Source of the DNA: Gammaproteobacteria bacterium
GTDB taxonomy: Bacteria > Pseudomonadota > Gammaproteobacteria > J044
Direction: 5' to 3'
NCBI GenBank assembly: GCA_026995955.1
Contig: JALWNJ010000100.1
Location: 1 to 6,775 of the forward strand
Length of the DNA stretch: 6,775 bases
Shown: positions 1 to 6,309 of the stretch, one piece after another
Layout: every line of letters starts with the position of its first letter
How positions within the stretch are numbered: position 1 is the first letter of the stretch
Program-made: the position numbers and the translations under genes
Notes under the pieces: generated by a model
Told to the model about the DNA's origin: nothing
Seen by the model: the letters and a program-made list of their open reading frames with translations, nothing else
Databases searched by the model: none

Positions 1-1177
1 GGAGGATGATGCCCGGGTTCCAGGTCAGCTCCAGCAGGGCGGTCAGGGCTGCCAGCGGTGCGCGCAGACTGGCGCCCATCATTGCCGCCATGCCGACCAG
101 GGCATAGAAGCTGGGTGAGCTGGCCAGTCCTTCGTGCCAGCCGGCGGCCAGGAAGTGGGCCGCGGCGCCGATGCCGCCGCCGATGACGAAGGCCGGACCG
201 ATGAGGCCGCCCGGTACGCGCAGGCCTACCGACAGCCCGGTGGCCAGCAGCTTGGCGCCGATGATGACGAGCAGCGCCGGCGCCAGCAGTTCACCGCGCA
301 GCATGCGCTCGAGACTGTCGTAGCTGATGCCCATGATCTGCGGCGCCTCGATGGCCAGCAGGCCGGTGACCAGCCCTGCCAGCGGGAAGGCGACGAGTGG
401 CGACCAGCCGGCGCTGATGCGGGCCGTCTGGCGGATGAGGCCAACGAACAGGGTCGAGGCGATGCCCGTCAGCAGTCCCACCAGCACCATGAACGGCAGT
501 TCGCGCAGGCTGCCCAGGTGTAGCGGGGGGATGTCGAAGGCGGGCATGGGGCCATAGGCGATCTGGCTCAGCACCGCGCCGACCACCGCCGCGATGATGA
601 TGGGCAGGTAGCGCTCCACCCGATAGCGTACGCGCAACACCTCGATGACGAAGACGATGCCGGCCAGCGGGGTGTTGAAGGCGGCGGCGATCGCGGCCGC
701 TGCGCCGCAGGCGGCCAGGACGAAGGAATCCTCGGCCTTGTCGCCGAGCAGCCGCCTGCCCTGACCTGCTACGGCCGCGCCGATGTGCACGCCGGGCCCT
801 TCGCGATCCACGGAGTGTCCGAACACGATGGCGGCGATCCCGCCGAAGAACTGCGCCAGCAGGTTGGGCAACGGCAGGCGCACGGGGTTCTCCAGGTCGC
901 TGTGCAGCCGGTCGATGACATGGGCAATGCCCACCTGGCGGTGCTCCGGCGCCAGGCGGCTGAAGACAAAGCCCAGCGCCATGCCGCCGACCAGCGGGGT
1001 GACGATGCGCTCCCACACCGGCAGGGCCTCGTAGTTGCCGACCGCATGGGCGGGCAGAAAGAGGGCCTGCCCCTCCTCGATCAGCCAGCGGAACAGCAGC
1101 ACGCTGACCCCGGCGGCGATGCCGCTGGCCAGCCCCATGGCACTGATGCGCAACAGGCGCCGGTGGCGTTTCAGCAT
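1..1177 (-). CDS. ClC-family chloride channel/antiporter, 3' end cut by window edge
   Basis: This encodes a polytopic inner-membrane ClC protein (voltage-gated chloride channel or Cl-/H+ exchanger). 392 codons are visible from the ATG at 1177, and the end lies off the left edge. The gating-glutamate motif reads DREGP at residues 124-128, with E126 as the gating glutamate and Asp where the family usually has Gly (GREGP). A GGLIGP segment at 323-328 matches the GxFxP selectivity motif. The segment ASLRAPLAALTALLELTWN near residue 370 is the typical late ClC helix region. The first selectivity loop reads QVGIAHVID (about residues 81-89) rather than GSGIP; as I recall, a bacterial subclade has this form. 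Presence of GREGP-type sequence argues against the fluoride-exporting CLC-F group. The start codon lies one base after the argE stop, so the gene is probably translationally coupled to argE. Transported ion and mode (channel or antiporter) are not decided by the visible part, and any C-terminal CBS domains would lie outside. Confidence 0.93.
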   Translation of the reverse strand, partial: MLKRHRRLLRISAMGLASGIAAGVSVLLFRWLIEEGQALFLPAHAVGNYEALPVWERIVTPLVGGMALGFVFSRLAPEHRQVGIAHVIDRLHSDLENPVRLPLPNLLAQFFGGIAAIVFGHSVDREGPGVHIGAAVAGQGRRLLGDKAEDSFVLAACGAAAAIAAAFNTPLAGIVFVIEVLRVRYRVERYLPIIIAAVVGAVLSQIAYGPMPAFDIPPLHLGSLRELPFMVLVGLLTGIASTLFVGLIRQTARISAGWSPLVAFPLAGLVTGLLAIEAPQIMGISYDSLERMLRGELLAPALLVIIGAKLLATGLSVGLRVPGGLIGPAFVIGGGIGAAAHFLAAGWHEGLASSPSFYALVGMAAMMGASLRAPLAALTALLELTWNPGIIL

Positions 1178-1178
1178 C

Positions 1179-2342
1179 TCAGTCCGGCTCCAGGCAATAG
1201 TGGCGGATCAGCCCGCGCAGCAGCGCGAGGGTGGGGGGAATGCGCTCCAGGGCCAGGTATTCGTCCGGCTGATGGGCCTGGGCAATGTCGCCGGGGCCGA
1301 GGATCACGGTGTCCATGCCCAGCTGCTGCAGGAACGGCCCCTCGGTGCCGAAGGCCACCGAGCCGGCCCGCTCCCCGGTGAGCCGTTCGCAGGTTTGTAC
1401 GATCCAGGCCTCGGCGGGCGTCTGCAGGCCCGGTATGCCGTCGAACAGCGGTTCCATCTCCAGTTCCAGGCCATGCTGCGCGGCAATCGGCGCCAGGCGT
1501 TCGTGCAGCAGCGCCCGTGCCTCCGCCACGCCCATCCCCGGCAGCGGGCGCAGATCGATGTGCAGCTCGCATTCGCCGCAGATGCGGTTGGGGTTGTCGC
1601 CGCCGTGGATGTGGCCCAGATTGAGGGTGGGTACCGGCACCGCGAAATCGTCGTTGCGGTAGCGCTCGGCCAGCTCGGCGCGCAGAGCGCGCAGGGCCTG
1701 AAGGACATCGGCCATGCCCTCCAGCGCACTCGCCCCATGGTTCGGGTCGCTGGAATGGCCGCTGCGACCGCGCAGGCGGATGGCTTCCATCAGGATGCCC
1801 TTGTGCTGGCGGATCGGCCGCAATCCGGTGGGCTCGCCGATCACGGCATGGCGCCCCAGCCGTCGGCCCTGTTCGAGCAGGGCGCGGGCGCCGGACATGG
1901 AGGTCTCCTCGTCGGCGGTGGCGAGGATGACCAGGGGGTGGCGCATGCGGGCCGGATCCAGGCCGCGTGCCGCCTCGATGGCGAGCGCCAGAAAGGCCTT
2001 CATGTCGGCGGTGCCCAGGCCGAACAGCCGTCCCTCGCGCTCGCTCAGGCGGAAGGGATCGGAGCGCCAGGCCCGCTCGTCCCATGGCACGGTGTCGGTG
2101 TGTCCGGCCAGCACCAGCGCGTCACTGCCCCGGCCCAGGGTGGCGATGAGGTTGGCCTTGTTCGCGCCCAGCGGCAGGATCTCCACCTCGAAGCCGAGGT
2201 CGGAGAGCCACGGTTCCAGCCGCTCGATGACCCCCAGGTTGCCCATGTCCAGTTCGGGATGGGCGCTGCTCACCGAGGGTTCGGCGATGAGGGTGCCGAT
2301 CATCTCGATCAGCCGCGGCGGGGCGCTGTGTCGGGTGTTCAT
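1179..2342 (-). CDS. argE: N-acetylornithine deacetylase (M20 metallopeptidase family)
   Basis: The product is a cytoplasmic zinc-dependent hydrolase that removes acetate from N2-acetylornithine to give ornithine in arginine biosynthesis. With the ATG at 2342 the protein has 387 residues, close to E. coli ArgE (383). The M20 metal and catalytic residues are all present: H81 and D83 in AGHTDTVP, D113 in GTADMK, E145 and E146 in DEETS, E170 in GEPT, and H357 in AHQPDEY. From memory, the positions are one or two off the E. coli numbering (H80, D82, D112, E144, E145, E169, H355), which supports this start. The dimerisation domain occupies the middle, roughly residues 180-290. Start choice is uncertain: in-frame ATGs lie at 2351, 2354 and 2378, and none has a strong Shine-Dalgarno sequence; AAGGT at 2367-2371 is about 12 bases ahead of 2354. 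DapE or another M20 amidohydrolase is less likely given GTADMK and GEPTGLRP. The downstream neighbour is the ClC gene, not another arg gene. Confidence 0.92.
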   Translation of the reverse strand: MNTRHSAPPRLIEMIGTLIAEPSVSSAHPELDMGNLGVIERLEPWLSDLGFEVEILPLGANKANLIATLGRGSDALVLAGHTDTVPWDERAWRSDPFRLSEREGRLFGLGTADMKAFLALAIEAARGLDPARMRHPLVILATADEETSMSGARALLEQGRRLGRHAVIGEPTGLRPIRQHKGILMEAIRLRGRSGHSSDPNHGASALEGMADVLQALRALRAELAERYRNDDFAVPVPTLNLGHIHGGDNPNRICGECELHIDLRPLPGMGVAEARALLHERLAPIAAQHGLELEMEPLFDGIPGLQTPAEAWIVQTCERLTGERAGSVAFGTEGPFLQQLGMDTVILGPGDIAQAHQPDEYLALERIPPTLALLRGLIRHYCLEPD

Positions 2343-2401
2343 GTGTGTCATCATGCCGTAAACCGGACCTTGCTTCATCCCGATTCAGGAGGATGCCGCC
2401 A
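2343..2401. other. Short divergent interval between argE and the P-type ATPase gene
   Basis: Only 59 bases separate the chosen divergent starts, and 23 if argE begins at 2378. I see no convincing -35/-10 pair on either strand here, so the promoters probably lie inside the opposite gene's 5' coding region or overlap each other. This is the only visible place where both units could share control. Confidence 0.5.
2387..2392 (+). promoter_or_regulatory. Shine-Dalgarno site deciding the ATPase start
   Basis: A perfect AGGAGG lies nine bases before the ATG at 2402. The in-frame ATG at 2393 directly abuts it with no spacing, and the further upstream in-frame ATG at 2345 has no such site, so 2402 is the preferred start. 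Confidence 0.85.
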
Positions 2402-5095
2402 ATGTCGGAGCATGAGGACAACTGGCACGCGCTGACCACTGCGGAGGTCTTTGCGCGCCTGCGTTCCGGGCCGGAGGGCCTGAGTGACCGTGAGGCCGTG
2501 CGTCGCCTGGAACGCCATGGTCCCAATCGGATTCCCGAGGCGAAGACTGCCGGCCCCTTGCGGCGGTTGCTGCGCCAGTTCGACGACATCCTCATCCATG
2601 TGCTGCTGGTCGCTGCCGCCATTACGGCCATGCTCGGCCATTGGGCCGATGCCGGTGTGATCTTGGGGGTGGTGGTTATCAACGCCCTCATCGGTTTCGT
2701 CCAGGAGGGGCGTGCAGAAAACGCACTTGCCGCCATTCGCGGATTGCTGACCCCGAAGACCACGGTCCTGCGCGACGGACAGCGCACGGAACGCGCAGTG
2801 GAGGAACTGGTTCCCGGCGATGTGGTTCTGCTGCAACCGGGAGATCGGGTGCCGGCCGACCTGCGCCTGTTCCGTGTGCACGGCCTGCAGCTTCAGGAGG
2901 CCACGCTCACTGGCGAATCCATGGCCGTGGAGAAGCATACCGCCCCCCTGGATCCCGATACCCCCCTCGCGGATCGCGCCAACCTGGCCTTCGCCGGCAC
3001 CCTGGTGGTGGCGGGGCAGGGTGAAGGGGTGGTCGTGGCAACGGGGGAGGAAACCGAACTCGGCCGCATCAGCACCATGATGCGCGAGGTACGGACACTG
3101 ACCACGCCCTTGCTCCGTCAGATGCGGCGTTTCGGGAAACGGCTTACCTGGGTCATCCTCCTGATGTCGGCGTTGGCCTTTGTGTTCGGGATCGGCCTGC
3201 GCCAGATGCCGGTCAGTGACATGTTCCTCATCGCCGTCGGTCTGGCCGTGGCTGCCATTCCCGAGGGCCTGCCGGCCATTCTTACCATCACCCTGGCCAT
3301 TGGCGTGCAGCGAATGGCCAGACGCAACGCCATCATCCGCCGCTTGCCGGCAGTGGAAACCCTGGGGGCAGTTTCCGTCATATGCACGGATAAGACGGGT
3401 ACCCTGACGCGCAACGAAATGACGGTACGGCGGGTTCGGATGGCCGGTTGTGACTGTCGTGTCGAAGGGGTCGGCTACGATCCGCATGGACGGGTTCTGC
3501 AGGATGGCGAGGTGCTTTCACCGGAGCGTTCACCGGCACTGGGAGAATTGGCGCGGGCGATGGCATTGTGCAATGACGCCACGCTGGACGAGGCGGAGCA
3601 GGGCTGGCGTGTCATCGGCGATCCCCTGGAAGGGGCCCTGCTGGTATTTTGCCTCAAACTGGGCCTCGATCCGGATCGCGAGCGCGAGAGATACCCCCGG
3701 GTGGACGTGATCCCCTTCGATCCGGCCTACCGGTTCATGGCCACCCTGCACCACGATCATGAAGGAACCCACTTTGTGCTGCTCAAGGGAGCGCCGGAGG
3801 TGGTTCTGGAACGCTGTGTCCGGCAGCGCACCGCCACCGGGGAAGCGGCTCTGGACCGGAGTCGCTGGACGGTTGCGCTCGAGGCGCTGGCCTCGGAGGG
3901 GCTGCGCCTGCTGGCGGTGGCACGCCGCGACTGGTCAGGCCCGAAGTCCGAGCTGCTTTTCGACGATGTTGCCGGGGATTTCGTGTTGCTCGGCGTGGTG
4001 GGCATGATCGATCCGCCCCGGGAAGAGGCCGTGGAAGCCGTGCAGCGCTGTCACGAGGCCGGAATCCGGGTCAAGATGATCACCGGTGATCATGCCGTGA
4101 CGGCGTTGGCGATTGCCCGGCAGCTCGGTCTGGCGACGCAGCAGGGCGCACTGACCGGAAACGAGCTCGATGCGCTGGATGATGCGTCTTTGCGTAGTCG
4201 GGCCATGGCCGTGGATGTCTTTGCACGCACCAGTCCCGGGCACAAGTTGCGTCTGGTGGAGGCGCTCCAGGCCCAGGGCGCCGTGGTCGCCATGACCGGA
4301 GATGGCGTAAACGATGCGCCCGCCCTGCGTCGTGCCGATGTAGGGATTGCGATGGGACGCGGGGGCACCGAGGCAGCGCGCGAAGCGGCCGAGATGGTGC
4401 TTGCGGACGACAATTTCGCCTCCATCGTGCATGCCGTGCACGAGGGGAGAACCGTCTACGACAACCTGCGCAAGGCACTCCTGTTCATCCTCCCCACCAA
4501 TGGCGCGGAGGCATTGATTCTTCTCGCAGCCCTGCTGCTGGGCCTGGTGATGCCGATCAGCGCATTGCAGGTGCTGTGGGTGAACATGGTCACTGCCGTG
4601 ACGCTGGCGCTTGCGCTCGCCTTCGAGGCGGCCGAGCCGGACATCATGCAGCGTCCGCCGAGGCGGGCGGACGAACCCCTGCTGAACGGCTGGCTGGTCT
4701 GGCGCATTGTGTTTGTTGCCGGGATCATCGTGCTTGGCACACTGCTGTTGTTCCATTGGGCCCTGGCCGAAGGCCGGACTCTGGCAGAGGCGCGGACGCT
4801 GGCCGTCAACACCCTTGTGGCCTTCGAGTTCTGGTACCTGTTCTCGGCGCGTCATCTGCGCCGATCCTCACTGGGCCGAGAGGGGCTGTTCGGCAACAGG
4901 ATGGTCTGGATCATGAGTGGTGTGCTGCTTTTGCTGCAGCTCGGATTTGTCTACGCCCCGCCGCTCCAGACCCTGTTCCACACCGCTTCCCTTTCCGCGG
5001 CCGAATGGCTGCTGGCTCTGCTGGTCGGCAGCAGCATCCTGTTCATCGTGGAAGCGGAGAAATGGCTGTTGCGTCGCATGCGTGGCCGAACCTGA
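2402..5095 (+). CDS. P2-type cation-transporting P-type ATPase
   Basis: This 897-residue inner-membrane pump couples ATP hydrolysis to cation transport; length and layout match SERCA/PMR1-like P2 ATPases. A Cation_ATPase_N-like region (residues 1-55) precedes M1 (about 61-79) and M2 (84-102). The actuator motif TGES is at 170-173. M3 is about 249-267 and M4 about 274-299, with PEGLP at 287-291. The phosphorylation motif DKTGTLT (330-336) gives D330 as phospho-acceptor. The nucleotide-binding motif KGAPE is at 462-466, TGDH at 561-564 and the hinge TGDGVNDAP at 632-640. Six C-terminal segments follow (M5 near 691 to M10 near 890). By alignment to SERCA, likely ion ligands are E288 (M4), N700 and E703 (M5), N728 (M6) and E809 (M8); the position of SERCA D800 is A732. 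Heavy-metal (P1B) and Mg (P3B) pumps are excluded by the M4 PEGLP and absence of metal-binding N-domains. The transported ion (Ca2+, Na+, other) cannot be assigned. The stop is followed by a strong hairpin. Confidence 0.93.
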   Translation: MSEHEDNWHALTTAEVFARLRSGPEGLSDREAVRRLERHGPNRIPEAKTAGPLRRLLRQFDDILIHVLLVAAAITAMLGHWADAGVILGVVVINALIGFVQEGRAENALAAIRGLLTPKTTVLRDGQRTERAVEELVPGDVVLLQPGDRVPADLRLFRVHGLQLQEATLTGESMAVEKHTAPLDPDTPLADRANLAFAGTLVVAGQGEGVVVATGEETELGRISTMMREVRTLTTPLLRQMRRFGKRLTWVILLMSALAFVFGIGLRQMPVSDMFLIAVGLAVAAIPEGLPAILTITLAIGVQRMARRNAIIRRLPAVETLGAVSVICTDKTGTLTRNEMTVRRVRMAGCDCRVEGVGYDPHGRVLQDGEVLSPERSPALGELARAMALCNDATLDEAEQGWRVIGDPLEGALLVFCLKLGLDPDRERERYPRVDVIPFDPAYRFMATLHHDHEGTHFVLLKGAPEVVLERCVRQRTATGEAALDRSRWTVALEALASEGLRLLAVARRDWSGPKSELLFDDVAGDFVLLGVVGMIDPPREEAVEAVQRCHEAGIRVKMITGDHAVTALAIARQLGLATQQGALTGNELDALDDASLRSRAMAVDVFARTSPGHKLRLVEALQAQGAVVAMTGDGVNDAPALRRADVGIAMGRGGTEAAREAAEMVLADDNFASIVHAVHEGRTVYDNLRKALLFILPTNGAEALILLAALLLGLVMPISALQVLWVNMVTAVTLALALAFEAAEPDIMQRPPRRADEPLLNGWLVWRIVFVAGIIVLGTLLLFHWALAEGRTLAEARTLAVNTLVAFEFWYLFSARHLRRSSLGREGLFGNRMVWIMSGVLLLLQLGFVYAPPLQTLFHTASLSAAEWLLALLVGSSILFIVEAEKWLLRRMRGRT

Positions 5096-5110
5096 CAGGC
5101 GGGAAACGCA

Positions 5111-5137
5111 AGAAGGCCGCGCGATGCGCGGCCTTCT
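5111..5137. terminator. Bidirectional hairpin terminator between convergent genes
   Basis: A perfect 12-bp stem (AGAAGGCCGCGC with GCGCGGCCTTCT) closes a three-base loop (GAT). It lies 15 bases after the ATPase stop and 36 bases after the stop of the convergent sulfur-globule-type gene. Read on the minus strand, the stem is followed by a T-rich run (TTCTTGCGTTT), which suits an intrinsic terminator in that direction. On the plus strand the following bases are less T-rich, but the 3' arm itself ends CCTTCT. Confidence 0.8.
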
Positions 5138-5173
5138 GCTGCCTTGTGGCAGGGGCTTCCCAACCCGGAAGAA

Positions 5174-5578
5174 TTACTTCTTCTGGTTGTTCTGCTGGGG
5201 AGCCGGAGCTGCCTGCGGGGGCACCGGAGCGTACGGCGGGGCGTACGGAGCCGGACCGTAGTAGGGCGCCGGGCCGTAGTACGGACCGTAGTAGGGGCCA
5301 TAACCACGATAGCCGTAGTAGTCGCCATAGTAGTCGCTCAGACCATGGCCACGGCCATGGCCACGACCGCGACCACGGCCCTTGAAGCTCATGGTGAAGT
5401 CGGTATCGCCAGCCATGTCGTTCCAGACATCGCCCCAGCCACGACCATAGCCGCGATCGCCGTAACGGCCATAGCCGTCGTCGTCCCACGGGCCCCACCA
5501 GGCGTTGGCGGACTGGATGGTCAGGGCGGAAGCGCCCAGCAGAGCAGCGGTGGCTGCGATTTTGGTCAGTTTTTTCAT
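5174..5578 (-). CDS. Sulfur globule family protein (secreted, Gly/Tyr/Pro-rich)
   Basis: This is a 134-residue exported low-complexity protein. Residues 1-26 form a clear Sec signal peptide: KK near the start, an Ala/Leu core, and predicted cleavage after ANA, leaving a mature protein that begins WWGPW. The mature part has an aromatic/acidic/Gly segment (27-65), an Arg-Gly/His-Gly tract (67-79), a Tyr-rich segment with YYGP/YYGPAP repeats (83-112), then a Pro/Ala/Gln tail ending in two Lys. No Cys is present. Signal sequence, WW after cleavage, Gly/Tyr repeats and an Ala/Pro-rich end match the sulfur globule proteins (Sgp) of purple sulfur bacteria, which coat sulfur deposits in periplasmic invaginations. 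The assignment rests on composition and pattern, which such proteins share with other Gly-rich secreted proteins. The start at 5578 is fixed by GGAGGT six bases upstream and by the signal peptide; an in-frame extension to 5647 is unlikely. The thioredoxin gene lies divergently upstream. Confidence 0.72.
   Translation of the reverse strand: MKKLTKIAATAALLGASALTIQSANAWWGPWDDDGYGRYGDRGYGRGWGDVWNDMAGDTDFTMSFKGRGRGRGHGRGHGLSDYYGDYYGYRGYGPYYGPYYGPAPYYGPAPYAPPYAPVPPQAAPAPQQNNQKK
5253..5296 (-). repeat. In-frame tandem repeats coding for YYGP units
   Basis: Three near-identical units of the form GGACCGTAGTAGGG (plus strand) begin at about 5253, 5272 and 5283. Read on the minus strand they code for the repeated Tyr-Tyr-Gly-Pro block of the sulfur-globule-type protein. 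Such repeats are prone to gain or loss of units, so length may vary between strains. Confidence 0.7.
5343..5378 (-). repeat. Three 12-base repeats coding for the RG/HG tract
   Basis: CCATGGCCACGG (5343-5354), CCATGGCCACGA (5355-5366) and the diverged CCGCGACCACGG (5367-5378) stand in tandem. On the minus strand they encode alternating Gly with Arg or His, in a protein tract at residues 67-79. The unit is a multiple of three, so copy changes keep the frame. Confidence 0.75.
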
Positions 5579-5584
5579 TTGCTT

Positions 5585-5590
5585 ACCTCC
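5585..5590 (-). promoter_or_regulatory. Strong Shine-Dalgarno site of the sulfur-globule-type gene
   Basis: On the minus strand GGAGGT stands six bases before the ATG at 5578. Strength and spacing decide the start codon and suggest high translation, as expected for a structural protein. Confidence 0.85.
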
Positions 5591-5622
5591 AAGGTACATA
5601 ACCGGTTTTTCGAGTTGCTCAT

Positions 5623-5652
5623 GAAGAATGCGCTCCGGCGAATGCATTCTTC
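5623..5652 (-). repeat. Inverted repeat in the leader of the sulfur-globule-type gene
   Basis: A perfect 9-bp inverted repeat (GAAGAATGC with GCATTCTTC) encloses a 12-base loop. It lies between the predicted promoter and the start codon, so the hairpin would form in the mRNA leader about 45 bases ahead of the start. A stabilising leader hairpin or a protein-binding palindrome are both possible. Confidence 0.6.
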
Positions 5653-5693
5653 TGCCCGTTTTGGTGTTGCGGGTTGTTGTCGGGCATGCGGCA

Positions 5694-5723
5694 AGTATAT
5701 TAGCAAAAGCGAATATTAGTCAA
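5694..5723 (-). promoter_or_regulatory. Sigma70-type promoter of the sulfur-globule-type gene
   Basis: On the minus strand TTGACT (5718-5723) and TATACT (5694-5699) are separated by 18 bases, each one mismatch from consensus, in a locally AT-rich island in otherwise GC-rich DNA. The predicted transcript would start near 5687 and have a leader of about 108 bases. An alternative -10, TAATAT at 5697-5702, gives a poorer 15-base spacer. Confidence 0.68.
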
Positions 5724-5750
5724 GCGTGAAACTGGTCTTTCGTACCATGC

Positions 5751-5764
5751 TTGACCTGGATCAA
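5751..5764. promoter_or_regulatory. FNR/Anr-type operator between divergent genes
   Basis: TTGACCTGGATCAA differs by one base from the FNR/Anr consensus TTGAT-N4-ATCAA. Its centre (5757.5) is about 70 bases upstream of the predicted start of the sulfur-globule-type transcript, near the -71.5 spacing known for class I FNR activation. It is about 55 bases upstream of the possible thioredoxin transcript start. Which gene it controls is inference. Confidence 0.55.
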
Positions 5765-5800
5765 TCCACGGCAGGCCTCAATCCCCTGTCCACCTGGGGT

Positions 5801-5806
5801 TAGAAT
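5801..5806 (+). promoter_or_regulatory. Possible -10 element of the thioredoxin-like gene
   Basis: TAGAAT has one mismatch to the -10 consensus and would place the transcript start near 5813, about 26 bases before the ATG. No good -35 is present at the expected distance (TCAATC at 5778-5783), which would fit a promoter needing an activator. Confidence 0.35.
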
Positions 5807-5838
5807 GGGGTCATGGAACCTCCAACCGGAACCGCACG

Positions 5839-6213
5839 ATGAACGATCCTGCCGCGCTCGGTCCCGATCTGATCGAAGTGGACCTCGACCGTTTCGATCA
5901 AGAGGTCGTGAGGCATTCGCACCAGCGACCGGTGCTGGTCGACTTCTGGGCTGCCTGGTGTTCACCCTGCCTGGTGATCGCGCCGGTCCTGGCCGAGGTG
6001 GTGGCGGCCTGGGCAGGCGAGCTGCGGCTGGCCAAGGTTGAGGTGGACGAGGGCGAGAACATGAAGCTCGCCGGGCGCCATGGGGTGCGCGGCTTCCCCA
6101 CGGTCATCCTCTACGAGTACGGCGAGGAGTCGGCCCGTTTCAGCGGTGCGCGCAGCGCGAGCTGGGTCGAGGCCTTCATCGAGGAACACAGTCGCATGCT
6201 GGGGTCAGGCTGA
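5839..6213 (+). CDS. Thioredoxin-like protein with WCSPC active site
   Basis: This 124-residue protein has no signal peptide, so it is probably a cytoplasmic thiol-disulfide oxidoreductase. It carries the thioredoxin core: a beta strand VLVDFWAAW (32-40), the active site C41-S42-P43-C44, P49 in the following helix, a VEVDEGEN strand-turn (67-74), and the cis-proline motif FPT with P87. Canonical thioredoxins have CGPC; here Ser replaces Gly, and loop residues near D70 read like the VDvDen segment of TrxA. The N-terminus is about 10 residues longer than TrxA. The only upstream ATG nearby (5813) is out of frame, and the Shine-Dalgarno sequence is weak. It is transcribed away from the sulfur-globule-type gene and may share its control region. 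No partner reductase is visible. Confidence 0.88.
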   Translation: MNDPAALGPDLIEVDLDRFDQEVVRHSHQRPVLVDFWAAWCSPCLVIAPVLAEVVAAWAGELRLAKVEVDEGENMKLAGRHGVRGFPTVILYEYGEESARFSGARSASWVEAFIEEHSRMLGSG

Positions 6214-6309
6214 AGTCCCCTGCGTAAGCTATATTCAGCGGTTCCGATGGCCGATTTGAGCGCCGGTTCACGAAAACGGCCCCCATGAGTGCCGATACTG
6301 TAAGGTCCG

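Noticed and set aside
1035..2435. Long open frame on the plus strand (466 codons) opposite argE and the ClC gene
   Set aside because: It is the antisense shadow of GC-rich genes on the minus strand: its translation is Gln/Gly/Ala/His-rich with no recognisable domain, while the minus-strand frame carries full M20 and ClC motifs.
2375..3487. 370-codon open frame on the minus strand inside the ATPase gene
   Set aside because: The plus frame carries TGES, PEGLP and DKTGT motifs over the same bases, and the minus translation shows no family features.
3935..4855. 306-codon open frame on the minus strand in the 3' half of the ATPase gene
   Set aside because: It is a shadow of the segment coding for TGDGVNDAP and M5-M8, with no domain or ribosome site of its own.
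5253..5378. Tandem short repeats considered as a CRISPR array or regulatory iterons
   Set aside because: The units lack unique spacers, are multiples of codons, and are explained by repeated YYGP and RG/HG protein segments.
5579..5647. Longer sulfur-globule protein starting at 5647
   Set aside because: The extension would put 23 non-hydrophobic residues before an evident Sec signal peptide, and it overlaps the leader hairpin and the GGAGGT site.
5144..5719. 191-codon open frame on the plus strand across the sulfur-globule gene
   Set aside because: It runs antisense through the gene and its promoter. The minus frame has a signal peptide, a strong Shine-Dalgarno site and in-frame protein repeats.
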